A stretch of DNA of 47,700 nt. Source: Paenibacillus albidus (GTDB taxonomy: Bacteria > Bacillota > Bacilli > Paenibacillales > Paenibacillaceae). The notes beneath the pieces were generated by a model. The model saw only the letters and a program-made list of their open reading frames with translations, had not been told where the DNA came from and searched no databases. Location of the stretch: contig NZ_BMKR01000049.1 in the NCBI RefSeq assembly GCF_014644435.1, positions 1-47,700 of the forward strand. Reading direction: 5' to 3'. Of the stretch, positions 1-7,686 are shown piece by piece. Position numbers and translations under genes: made by a program. Positions within the stretch are counted from its first letter, which is position 1. Every line of letters starts with the position of its first letter.

Positions 1-141
1 GGGGCAGGTTGCCTACGTGTTACTCACCCGTCCGCCGCTAAGTTGTTTTGAAAGCAAGCTCCCAAAACAACTCCGCTCGACTTGCATGTATTAGGCACGC
101 CGCCAGCGTTCGTCCTGAGCCAGGATCAAACTCTCCAATTA
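1..141 (-). rRNA. rrs: 16S ribosomal RNA, 5' end (partial)
   Basis: Read on the minus strand, the segment carries the universal 16S 5' motif AGAGTTTGATCCTGGCTCAG (complement of about 115-134), followed by the conserved GACGAACGCTGGCGGCGTG and GGCGGACGGGTGAGTAACAC blocks. The gene runs off the left edge of the window, so only about the first 140 nt are present. The mature 5' end is placed about seven bases before AGAGTTTG by analogy with other bacteria. The variable V1 stem between the conserved blocks is of the Bacilli/Paenibacillus kind. Confidence 0.97.
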
Positions 142-341
142 GTATTGAAAAGAGCGATTGCTCATTTTGAAACATCTGACGAGAATTTGCATTCTCTACC
201 GATTCATCTCCAGCATTTGCATGCTGTAAGAATCCTCTTTGTTTAGATTTCACTTTCGTGAATTCCCACTCACTCGTTGTTCAGTTTTCAAAGATCAAGC
301 TCGTTGTTAGCGGCGATTAGCTCGTCACCAGCAACTCTTAT
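142..341 (-). other. rRNA operon leader
   Basis: Gene-free leader between the rRNA promoter and the 16S 5' end. It holds the element CTTTGAAAACTGAACAACG (complement of roughly 277-295), a sequence typical of rRNA leaders and spacers in Bacilli and probably involved in processing or antitermination. A 71-codon open frame crosses this stretch and the 16S end, but it is not a credible gene. Confidence 0.65.
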
Positions 342-370
342 AATATATCATACTGAGTTTAGAAATGCAA
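342..370 (-). promoter_or_regulatory. Putative rRNA operon promoter
   Basis: On the minus strand, TTGCAT (365-370) and TATATT (342-347) are separated by 17 bp. An A-run directly upstream (371-379) could serve as an UP element. The site lies about 200 bp before the 16S 5' end. It is a reasonable sigma-A match, but no experiment or alignment supports it here. Confidence 0.55.
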
Positions 371-471
371 GCTTTTTTTCGAAGTCATTTATCTTATTCA
401 TTCGTTAGCTTGTCATTGTCCCTCAGCGCTTATCTATAATACCCTATCTACTAATATAAAAGCAACCCCTA

Positions 472-513
472 AATAAAAGAAAAACAACCGCTTAGAATTC
501 AGCCGGTTGTTTT
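472..513 (-). terminator. Terminator of the transglutaminase-like gene
   Basis: The minus-strand transcript has a stem AACAACCG/CGGTTGTT with a 12-14 nt loop followed by TTTTCTTTTATTT. It lies about 30 bp after the stop codon of the gene at 545, as expected of a Rho-independent terminator. Confidence 0.75.
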
Positions 514-544
514 ATATATTCATATCGTTTGTTATCTCGATCAA

Positions 545-1354
545 TTAGTAGAATTTCGCTGCGCTGTATTTACTAGCACTCTTGATCAGTTCTACTGTCT
601 TACTGCCTTTAACCAAACCTGCATCTACCGTTGTATCAATAGTTACCCATTTGCCATTCAGCAGTACTTCATTCCAGGCATGATATTGAGTCACATAGCT
701 TGTATTCCCCATAACCAGTTTAGCCGGAATGTCCACGCTGCGCAGCATTGCGGCAAACAGAGATGCGTAATCGTAGCAAATCCCTTTTTGATTGGTCAGA
801 GTATTATTGATATTCGGGATATAATCGGTTGTTACTGTATTAGCAAGAGTATAATCATATTTCACGTTGGTTACGATGTAGTTATAAATCGCTTTAACCT
901 TCTCCTCATCCGTGGCTTTGCCTTGGGTAAGTTGTTTGGCTTTGAGGATGGCTTTGTCGGATGAACTCCATTTCACGTTCTGAACCGAGCTAAGATATAC
1001 AGCAGCCGCATTATCAAGGGATAGATCTACTACTTCTGAATACAAGGATTTATACTTGTTGCCTGTAGTGTTCTCCAGAACAGATACTTTATATGCACCG
1101 TTCCCTTGTTGCAGCGGAAAAGTCTCGAGTTGTTTGGAGGAAAACATATTATAGGTGTAGCTCTTGCTGTCTTTGGTAATCATCACTTTGATGCGCTTGT
1201 CCTTAGGAACATCATATTGAATCCCGATAATGCCTTCGCTTAATTTGGAGGTGTCCAGCCAGCTTGCATCCGCGCTTGCGGTTGGAGCAGCAGTGAATTG
1301 AACAGAAGTTACTACTATCAACATTGTCAGCAACATCAAATAAAACTTTTTCAT
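545..1354 (-). CDS. Secreted transglutaminase-like domain protein under c-di-GMP riboswitch control
   Basis: A 269-residue protein. The start is the ATG at 1354, preceded by the RBS GAAAGGGG. An upstream in-frame ATG (1387) falls inside the riboswitch and has no RBS. Residues 1-28 form a signal peptide with a probable AXA cleavage site (ASA, 26-28). Residues about 140-245 have the transglutaminase-like (papain-fold) core with C193 in GICYDYA, H225 in YHAWNEV and D240 in VTIDTT, a complete Cys-His-Asp set. Proteins of this kind act outside the cell as cysteine proteases or cross-linking enzymes; the substrate is not evident. No LPXTG sorting signal is visible at the C-terminus. The gene is monocistronic, with its own promoter, two riboswitches and a terminator. 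It may be an adhesion or matrix protein made when cyclic di-GMP changes, which is an inference from the riboswitches. Confidence 0.85.
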   Translation of the reverse strand: MKKFYLMLLTMLIVVTSVQFTAAPTASADASWLDTSKLSEGIIGIQYDVPKDKRIKVMITKDSKSYTYNMFSSKQLETFPLQQGNGAYKVSVLENTTGNKYKSLYSEVVDLSLDNAAAVYLSSVQNVKWSSSDKAILKAKQLTQGKATDEEKVKAIYNYIVTNVKYDYTLANTVTTDYIPNINNTLTNQKGICYDYASLFAAMLRSVDIPAKLVMGNTSYVTQYHAWNEVLLNGKWVTIDTTVDAGLVKGSKTVELIKSASKYSAAKFY

Positions 1355-1370
1355 TAGATAAAACCCCTTT

Positions 1371-1447
1371 CGGTAGCTGGCTGCCATCCTTACGGGAAGG
1401 CCCTTTAGCTTTGCGTCCCTATCTTTCGATAGGTTTGCCGTTGTCGT
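1371..1447 (-). promoter_or_regulatory. c-di-GMP-I (GEMM-I) riboswitch, proximal copy
   Basis: The minus strand shows the class I aptamer pattern: GGCAAACC, a stem CCTATC-GAAA-GATAGG with GNRA tetraloop, GGACGCAAAGC, the second stem around GGGCCTTCCCG, GGCAGCC, then the closing strand CTACCG. The closing P1 strand abuts the ribosome binding site GAAAGGGG of the downstream gene, so ligand-dependent folding could act on translation initiation. The identification is from recall of the family consensus. The direction of the response (on or off) cannot be read from the sequence. Confidence 0.9.
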
Positions 1448-1525
1448 ATAAGCTCTATCTACTTCTATCTGCTATAGAAAAATTGATAGACATAATCCAG
1501 GATAAACAAAAAAAGCCTCTTCATT

Positions 1526-1603
1526 CGGTAACTGGCTGCCATCCGGTGACGGGAAGGCCCTTTAGCTTTGCGTCCCTATCTTTCGACAGGTTTGCCGTTA
1601 TCG
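1526..1603 (-). promoter_or_regulatory. c-di-GMP-I (GEMM-I) riboswitch, distal copy
   Basis: A second aptamer nearly identical to the proximal one: GGCAAACC, CCTGTC-GAAA-GATAGG, GGACGCAAAGC, GGCAGCC and a closing GTTACCG. One stem pair differs by A-U versus G-U, so pairing is kept. It is followed by GAAGAGGC and a run of seven U (complement of 1509-1515), which suggests a transcription-termination output. The proximal copy abuts the RBS instead. The two are about 80 bp apart and probably arose by tandem duplication. Confidence 0.9.
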
Positions 1604-1624
1604 TGTTTAGCTTTTCTATTTATA

Positions 1625-1652
1625 ATTCTACCATATTTTTCTGTATATACAA
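1625..1652 (-). promoter_or_regulatory. Putative promoter for the riboswitch-controlled gene
   Basis: Minus-strand TTGTAT (1647-1652) and TAGAAT (1625-1630) are separated by 16 bp, about 25 bp before the distal riboswitch. It lies after the sortase stop codon, so the transglutaminase-like gene is probably its own transcription unit. No clear terminator was found for the sortase operon between 1653 and 1729, so read-through is possible. Confidence 0.4.
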
Positions 1653-1729
1653 GGTCTAAAACACTAGTTTCCCTTAAATTTTATCAATTTCCTCTTCCAT
1701 TCCCGATTAAACGACAAACCTTCGGCTAA

Positions 1730-2383
1730 TCAGGGTAATTTGGCATGGACTATTAGGCGATGAGTAGGATCTACAAGGGGGTCGCAGGTTATAAGTGTCA
1801 AAATCTTATCCTCGTTATTCCCATCCAGTACAGATACATCGGTAGGCTCCACTATGGAAATATCATATACTTCATAAGTATAGACTTCACCGCTAGTCTT
1901 AACGGTGATTTCATCACCTATGGCCACTTCATTTAATCTGTTGAACAACCTTCCCTTGGTACGCGCTCTGTGAGCGGCAATAGCCGCGTTGCCGCTTTCC
2001 CCGATGGGGGCGGTCTCAATCATATGTGCAGCCGCATGTTTCATATTGGCTTTGGTGGCATCCTCCAGGACAGGCAACTTCAGATTGATTTTGTCAATTT
2101 CGATCACCGCAATCACTTTGCCCCCTACTTTGACCTCAGGCTCTTCTTTTACAGGGGCCTGAGCAGTTTCATCCAATACGGATTCCTCCGCGAGGAGCTG
2201 GGTCACTTGGGCGTATTTGCTCTTCAGGTCAGGATCAACGGGTGCAGGGGTACTTTCACTATAGCTTAGTTCTGCCTCTTGCAGCAGCTTCTGTTCCTGC
2301 CAATTGCTATACCATTCGCTTCCCTTTGGATAGAGCATCAGGAGAATCCCGGCCAGAATAATAAGATAGGAAACCTTGCGCAT
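1730..2383 (-). CDS. Class D sortase
   Basis: A 217-residue membrane-anchored transpeptidase. An N-terminal membrane segment (about residues 5-18) is followed by an extracellular linker and a sortase barrel from about residue 88. The catalytic residues are present: H138 (AAHRAR), C200 in the signature TLITC, and R209 (PTHRL). Sortases cut a C-terminal sorting motif and attach the protein to peptidoglycan or pilins; class D enzymes often recognise LPNTA-like motifs. The RBS AAGGAGG lies 7 nt before the ATG. It is the last gene of the minus-strand glycosyltransferase operon, 35 bp after the GtrA gene. No protein with a clear sorting signal is encoded in the window, so its substrates lie elsewhere. 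The next gene downstream is the riboswitch-controlled secreted protein. Confidence 0.9.
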   Translation of the reverse strand: MRKVSYLIILAGILLMLYPKGSEWYSNWQEQKLLQEAELSYSESTPAPVDPDLKSKYAQVTQLLAEESVLDETAQAPVKEEPEVKVGGKVIAVIEIDKINLKLPVLEDATKANMKHAAAHMIETAPIGESGNAAIAAHRARTKGRLFNRLNEVAIGDEITVKTSGEVYTYEVYDISIVEPTDVSVLDGNNEDKILTLITCDPLVDPTHRLIVHAKLP

Positions 2384-2418
2384 ATTTTCGCCTCCTTGTT
2401 CAAGTATCTCCGTTCATT

Positions 2419-2820
2419 CTAAAATACCCACTTGCGGCTGCCAAAGAAATTAATGATAACGGTTATGAACGTAGCCAGTACTTTGGCAAGCAGCACCGGT
2501 ACCTCCAGTTTGTCTGTCAACAGATGCATTAGCAGCAGCGATATGCCCAGAACCGCCACATTCAGCACTATAAACTTAACCAGCTGCAAGCGGCCCGCCC
2601 CCTTCTGCTTGCTGCTGCGGTCTTTGAAGGTTACTTTTTTATTGAGAATAAAACTGTTGGCGGTTCCCGCACTATAAGAGATAACCTGGGCAAGTGTATA
2701 GACCATCCCGAGCGAATGAAGCAGTGTAAACACTGCAAAATCAATCAGTGTATTCAGCAGTCCCACAGCATTGAATTTGAGGAACTGCACAACCCCTGCA
2801 CGCAAATTGTTATCGGACAT
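2419..2820 (-). CDS. GtrA family membrane protein
   Basis: A 133-residue protein with four predicted membrane helices, typical in length for GtrA-like proteins. These act with polyprenyl-phosphate glycosyltransferases and are thought to help move lipid-linked sugars across the membrane. The start is taken as the ATG at 2820 (MSDNN), with AAGAGG 9-10 nt upstream, rather than upstream in-frame ATGs. It overlaps the end of the preceding GT2 gene by 11 bp, implying translational coupling. Motifs include FLKFNAVGLLNTLIDF at the N-terminus, a positively charged middle loop (NKKVTFKDRSSKQKG), and the C-terminal NFFGSRKWVF that is typical of the family. Together with the GT2 gene it forms the usual GtrA-GtrB pair. 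The sugar is unknown. Confidence 0.88.
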   Translation of the reverse strand: MSDNNLRAGVVQFLKFNAVGLLNTLIDFAVFTLLHSLGMVYTLAQVISYSAGTANSFILNKKVTFKDRSSKQKGAGRLQLVKFIVLNVAVLGISLLLMHLLTDKLEVPVLLAKVLATFITVIINFFGSRKWVF

Positions 2821-3787
2821 GTTCATTATCCTCTTGGAATTGTCCGGCTTCTCCGGTTGGATAACCTTTGGTCTCACGGACAATATACAGCGGCCGGTCT
2901 TTCGACTCATCATAGATGCGCCCGATATATTCCCCGATCACTCCCAGCAGCATTAACACGATGCCGTTGAACAGCAGATTGATACCCACTACCGAAGCCC
3001 AGCCTGGGATGGTCCAGGAAGTGAATAATTTCTGGAACAATACAAAAAATAAATAAATAAAGCTGGAGAAGGACAGGAAAAATCCAACGTAGGATGCAAT
3101 CTTCAGCGGCTTGTGCGAAAAGGACGTAATGCCATCCAGCGCAAAGCGGATCATCTTTTTGAGGGGATATTTTGTTTCTCCGGCAAAACGCTCCTCACGT
3201 ACGTATTCAACCATTGTCTGCCGGAAGCCGACCCAGCTTACCAGTCCCCTGACATAACGGTTTTTTTCTTTAAGACCACGCAGCACATCGCATACTTTAC
3301 GGTCTATCAGGCGAAAATCACCCGTATCGGTCGGGATTTCCACACTGGTCATGCTGCTGAGCAGCCGATAAAAGAGCTTGGCGGTTACTTTTTTGAAAAG
3401 AGTCTCTCCGTGGCGCTTCAGACGTTTCGCATAAACGACCTCATACCCTTCTTTCCACTTCGCGATCATTTGCAGGATAACCTCCGGCGGGTCCTGGAGA
3501 TCGGCATCAATAACGACAACCGCCTCCCCCACGGCATAATCCATTCCCGCAGTAATGGCGACCTGATGGCCAAAATTACGGGAGAAATCAATCAGCTTCA
3601 CATGTGTGTCCCGGCTGCTGATCTCCTGTATGATCTCTGCTGTGCGGTCACGGCTCCCGTCATTGACGAAGACCAGCTCGTAGGTATCGCCGCATTCGTC
3701 CATTACTGCTCTGAGCCGTTCGTAGGTATGCTTAATGACTTCCTCCTCATTAAACATCGGGACAATTACGCTATATCTGGCTTTCAC
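2810..3787 (-). CDS. Polyprenyl-phosphate glycosyltransferase, GT2 family (GtrB/DPM1-like)
   Basis: A 325-residue enzyme beginning at a GTG (3787) with AGGAGG 7 nt upstream; a longer ATG frame would overlap the preceding gene and lacks an RBS. The GT-A domain starts at SVIVPMFNEE (residues 6-15). Further motifs are FVNDGSRDRT, the metal-binding DAD in VVIDADLQDPP (D94, D96), and KNRYVRGLVSW. Two C-terminal membrane helices follow (about residues 235-300), ending in a GEYIGRIYDE motif typical of the family. The enzyme should transfer a sugar from a nucleotide donor to undecaprenyl or a similar lipid phosphate, making the donor used by GT-C enzymes. It lies 35 bp after the giant GT-C gene and overlaps the GtrA gene, so the operon can both make the lipid-linked sugar and use it. 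Confidence 0.9.
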   Translation of the reverse strand: MKARYSVIVPMFNEEEVIKHTYERLRAVMDECGDTYELVFVNDGSRDRTAEIIQEISSRDTHVKLIDFSRNFGHQVAITAGMDYAVGEAVVVIDADLQDPPEVILQMIAKWKEGYEVVYAKRLKRHGETLFKKVTAKLFYRLLSSMTSVEIPTDTGDFRLIDRKVCDVLRGLKEKNRYVRGLVSWVGFRQTMVEYVREERFAGETKYPLKKMIRFALDGITSFSHKPLKIASYVGFFLSFSSFIYLFFVLFQKLFTSWTIPGWASVVGINLLFNGIVLMLLGVIGEYIGRIYDESKDRPLYIVRETKGYPTGEAGQFQEDNEHVR

Positions 3788-3822
3788 CTGGGTTCCTCCT
3801 AAAGTTTGATGATGCAATGCCG

Positions 3823-6800
3823 CTAGAATACCCAGGAAGGGAACCATCGCAGCATATTCGTTACATATTTTCCGTCAACCTGCATTCCTGACAGCACCGG
3901 ATAAAAAGCGATAAAGAGCAAGGCCGCCACAACCACGTAGGCATAACGCACATATTTGGCCTGGGGATATTTGCTGTCAAGCAGTTTCATTATATATACA
4001 ATCGCAAGAATCATGAAGGGTACCATCGCAAAATAGTGATACAGGAACGTCTCACGCGGAACCAGCATCCATGGCACATATTGAGAAAAGAAGCCGATCC
4101 ACATCATGTACAGATTCTTGTCTTTACGGCGCAGGGTGAACCATAGAGTTACCAGCATTGCAAAAATCCCGGTCCACCAGATCAGGGGATTCCCCATAGT
4201 AACTATACTGCTGACCGTGCCTTCCGGCAAACCTTCCCCGCCGCTGTAGAACCAGACCGGACGTTTCATAAACGGCCATTCCCACCAGGATGAGGAAAAC
4301 GGATGGGTAGCCACCAGTTCACTGTGGTAATCGTACATATTGATCTGGGCATCAATCAATCTCTTCACCGTAAACCCTTGTTCCGAGGCCGACAAGGCCG
4401 GTATGAAGGACAAGCTGTAGATAATTACAGGAATAATCACAAAAAACACAATACAGCTGGACAATGTAAGAATGGTTTTGCTCCAAAAGCCTTTGACAGC
4501 CGAGCCGCAGGCCTCCTTCAGCTCCTTATCGCCGATTGTCCCTTCCGTAAGCACACGTCCGGCAGCCCGGTATTCCCGATAACGGTCAATTAGCGACAGC
4601 GCCAGCATAATGGCCAGGCCTGCTCCTCCATACAGCACAATCCATTTGGAAGCTACCCCAATCCCAAAGAACAGGCCGGACCAGAACAACGGCACCAGCG
4701 TTTGCCTAAGCGGCATCCGGTGGAAGTTCAGGGTATAGTAACGCTGCATAAAATAGAACATTAACATAATGAAGAATACGCCATACACATCAATTGTAGA
4801 AATCCGGGTCTGGGTAAAATGCATAAAATCAAGCGCGAACAATCCGGCGGCAAGCGCAGCATACCGGGTCTGCCTGAATAAACGCAGCGCCATGATATAG
4901 ATCAGCGGCAGCATGGCGATTCCGAACAGAGTCCCCATAATCCGCCAGCCGAATGGATTCACCCCCATCAGCTCCATCCCTGCAGCAATCAGCAGCTTGC
5001 CAAGCGGCGGATGGGTATTCTCATAAGGAACAATTCCATGCGCGTGTTCATAAGCGGTCCGGGCATGATAGATTTCGTCAAAATAAGTGCTGTTCATAAA
5101 ACCGGAATACTCAGGAATCATGGCCTGTTCATCAAAAAGATTACCCGCCAGTCCTCTTTTGGCAGCTGCGCCATCCGGCACAACGGCAGCAACCGGAAGC
5201 GGAATCCTGTCCCCGCCCTGCTTATAAAAAGCCATTTCATTTAGAGTGAACCCCGGTGAAGTCACGGTAAACTTCACATACCTGGCGGTCACGTTCAAGG
5301 GTTGGCTTTTCCAAATGAATACATTGCCGACCTCTTCGTCCACATCCAGCGGGTTGCCCCACGTATCCGGCGAATCGCCGAATTCAAGCTTAAACTTGCC
5401 CGTGCCTACACCTCCGAAGATATTCACCCGTTCCAGCGGTGTAGTCTGGCCCAAGTCCACATAAAAGCTCTCCCCGGCGGCTGCCGGTTCCCATAAGGTC
5501 TTCGGCGCTTGCGTAGACCCCAGGTTAAACAGGGCGATTGCCGCATAAATCCCTGTTATCACTGCTATGGATATCCAGTCCTTGCGACCCAGCTTGATCC
5601 GTGACTCCACGGCTCTCTCCGGAAGTGGCCGTATATCCGCCACAATCCCAAGGTCCTCGCGTTGTCTTTCCGTGTCTGTATAAGGCGCAGGAAGCGATTT
5701 TGGCTTTTGACGGACATACACATCGTAACCGATGTACAACATATACAGCAGCAAACCAAGATTGGCAATCGAAGTCACCAGCACAATCCCATCGGTCGGC
5801 GGGTTGCTGTCCGCATTCAGATGAGCCAGCGTGTAAGCGACATTAATATACTGAGTTAAGCTGAAGCCGAGGAACAAGGTTAGAAAACGGCGATCCTTGC
5901 TGTGAATATAAGTAAACAGGCACAGAATCAAAGCCGGAAACAGATACCGTTCGTGCATTTTCGTTCCAAGCACAAACACAACAACGATCAACAGCATGCC
6001 AATGAAATAGGCCTTGGACATTTCCAGCCGGTCTTTTTGGAAGGAATAATATGCCGCCAGCCCAACTGCCGCCAGTATAAAGATGAACCCCCAGATCCGG
6101 TATGGAATGCCCAGCCAGGTTAGATCAAGCGATGACCAGAGCGGATCGGTCAGTGCATACAGGTTAAACGCATTGACAGTCGAATAAGGGTAAGAGGACA
6201 ACGTGTTTTTGTAAAGCTCAATCACTCCGAATCCGCCGCTGTTCCAGAAGAATGGCGCAGCCAGTACAGCAAAAATCCCCAGCCCGTACAGGGCACCGAT
6301 CCCCAGCTGCTTCCAGGCCCGGTGATGATAGAATGCGAACAGCAGTACCGGAGTAAAGATTAAAGCCTGCGGTTTAATCAGCGTAGCCAGTGCAAACCAG
6401 ATCGCTGCGCGTACAAACGTTTTGTTCGCCGCTCCATGAATGCTAAGCAGCAGGAAAATAAGGAAAAAGGAATCGGCCTGCCCCCAGGCTGCTGAATTAA
6501 TCAGCACCGCGGGGTTGAACAGGAACAGCAGCATCAGGCCAAAGGCAATGCCGTTCCCCAGCTTTTTACTGCCGATCCGGTAAATCATTATTCCCAGTAC
6601 AAGGTCGGACAAAATCGCAGGCAGCTTAAAGATCAGATTCTCTCCGCCTGAACCGTGTGCAAAACCAAATATCCCGCGAATGATGCTAAGCAGGTACAAT
6701 ATGTACAAATAACCGGGTGGATAGTCAGCAAAATATCCCTCTTCATAAAACTTTCCGGGTCCCAAATCCACCAGCCGCTGGCCCCAGGCGATGAACGTAT

Positions 6801-7638
6801 TCATATCATTCTGATACCCTTCTGCGGTCAGGCCTATCCAGATCCGCACGATCAGGGCAACTCCAAGAGCGGCGTACAGCCCTTTGGCGTAGATATTCTC
6901 CGGCGTCTTTAGCAGTTTGTCATTGCGGAAAGCTTTTAAATAGAGAACTGCAAACAAAACACTGAACAAAGCTGATAGAATCAGCATCTTGGCCGGGGAC
7001 ACTTTATGCGGAGCCTCCGCTTCCTGGGTTCCGCCCTGAACGGCCGTGCCGGAATCAAGCGAAATCACCGTTGCACCTGCAGGAGCAGCATCCAGCTTTT
7101 CTACGGACAGATCATCGAAATAGGCTTTGCCCTGTGACAGATTCGCATATCCGCCCAGAGCTGCACCAATGCCGAGTTCACGCTGTTCCGTTCCGGTCTG
7201 CCCATAGAATTCAAGGTACTGCCAATCACCTGACGTATCCGTTGTACCAGGGTAGCCGCCGCCGATGCCGAGGACAAAGATGTTCGCGCCCAGCCCCCCG
7301 CCGGCTTTGTTTACGACCTTGGTATATCCGGATATTTTGTAGTAGCTGCCCGGTTCAACCGGAATCGTCTGCACCCATTTAAGATGGTTCGGCTCCAGAT
7401 TCTCAATGACTGCCGCCTGGCTGCCTGAACGAACCTCTTCCGACTGCACCGACAGATAACCGGCGCTTTTCTCCGCAATCCATGCATCCTGTGTCCAACT
7501 GGACGGGATACCGTTTTCGCCTTCCTCGAAGCCGGGGTTCTGCAATAAATTTCCTTCGGCATAAATGCTTGTTACCGGAAGTGTGAATAACAGGAGCATC
7601 ACAAAGGATAGTGCAGCCGCGCGTATATTCTTGATCAT
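3823..7638 (-). CDS. Double GT-C glycosyltransferase fusion with two carbohydrate-binding-like domains
   Basis: A 1271-residue membrane protein of unusual architecture. Residues 1-27 are a signal peptide (cut after SIYA). Residues about 30-190 form a beta-sandwich of carbohydrate-binding type (NLLQNPGFEEG start, YFDDLSV end). Residues about 215-680 are a polytopic GT-C core with NDMNTFIAWGQRL and DYPPGYLYILY loops. A second beta-sandwich like F5/8-type (discoidin) domains lies at about 735-835. Residues about 845-1271 are a second GT-C core of PMT/GT39 type, with STYFDEIYHARTAYE carrying the acidic pair expected of the active site and ENTHPPLGK. GT39 enzymes move mannose-type sugars from a polyprenyl phosphate to protein or glycan acceptors. 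It sits between another GT39 gene (48 bp upstream) and the GT2/GtrA pair. Domain limits are judged by eye. Acceptors are unknown. Confidence 0.85.
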   Translation of the reverse strand: MIKNIRAAALSFVMLLLFTLPVTSIYAEGNLLQNPGFEEGENGIPSSWTQDAWIAEKSAGYLSVQSEEVRSGSQAAVIENLEPNHLKWVQTIPVEPGSYYKISGYTKVVNKAGGGLGANIFVLGIGGGYPGTTDTSGDWQYLEFYGQTGTEQRELGIGAALGGYANLSQGKAYFDDLSVEKLDAAPAGATVISLDSGTAVQGGTQEAEAPHKVSPAKMLILSALFSVLFAVLYLKAFRNDKLLKTPENIYAKGLYAALGVALIVRIWIGLTAEGYQNDMNTFIAWGQRLVDLGPGKFYEEGYFADYPPGYLYILYLLSIIRGIFGFAHGSGGENLIFKLPAILSDLVLGIMIYRIGSKKLGNGIAFGLMLLFLFNPAVLINSAAWGQADSFFLIFLLLSIHGAANKTFVRAAIWFALATLIKPQALIFTPVLLFAFYHHRAWKQLGIGALYGLGIFAVLAAPFFWNSGGFGVIELYKNTLSSYPYSTVNAFNLYALTDPLWSSLDLTWLGIPYRIWGFIFILAAVGLAAYYSFQKDRLEMSKAYFIGMLLIVVVFVLGTKMHERYLFPALILCLFTYIHSKDRRFLTLFLGFSLTQYINVAYTLAHLNADSNPPTDGIVLVTSIANLGLLLYMLYIGYDVYVRQKPKSLPAPYTDTERQREDLGIVADIRPLPERAVESRIKLGRKDWISIAVITGIYAAIALFNLGSTQAPKTLWEPAAAGESFYVDLGQTTPLERVNIFGGVGTGKFKLEFGDSPDTWGNPLDVDEEVGNVFIWKSQPLNVTARYVKFTVTSPGFTLNEMAFYKQGGDRIPLPVAAVVPDGAAAKRGLAGNLFDEQAMIPEYSGFMNSTYFDEIYHARTAYEHAHGIVPYENTHPPLGKLLIAAGMELMGVNPFGWRIMGTLFGIAMLPLIYIMALRLFRQTRYAALAAGLFALDFMHFTQTRISTIDVYGVFFIMLMFYFMQRYYTLNFHRMPLRQTLVPLFWSGLFFGIGVASKWIVLYGGAGLAIMLALSLIDRYREYRAAGRVLTEGTIGDKELKEACGSAVKGFWSKTILTLSSCIVFFVIIPVIIYSLSFIPALSASEQGFTVKRLIDAQINMYDYHSELVATHPFSSSWWEWPFMKRPVWFYSGGEGLPEGTVSSIVTMGNPLIWWTGIFAMLVTLWFTLRRKDKNLYMMWIGFFSQYVPWMLVPRETFLYHYFAMVPFMILAIVYIMKLLDSKYPQAKYVRYAYVVVAALLFIAFYPVLSGMQVDGKYVTNMLRWFPSWVF

Positions 7639-7686
7639 CGTTCCATCCTCACCTCATCAATAGTAATCTCAAGTTTTGGTACGGCT

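Noticed and set aside
38..253. 71-codon frame across the 16S 5' end and leader
   Set aside because: It overlaps rRNA on the same strand and has no RBS.
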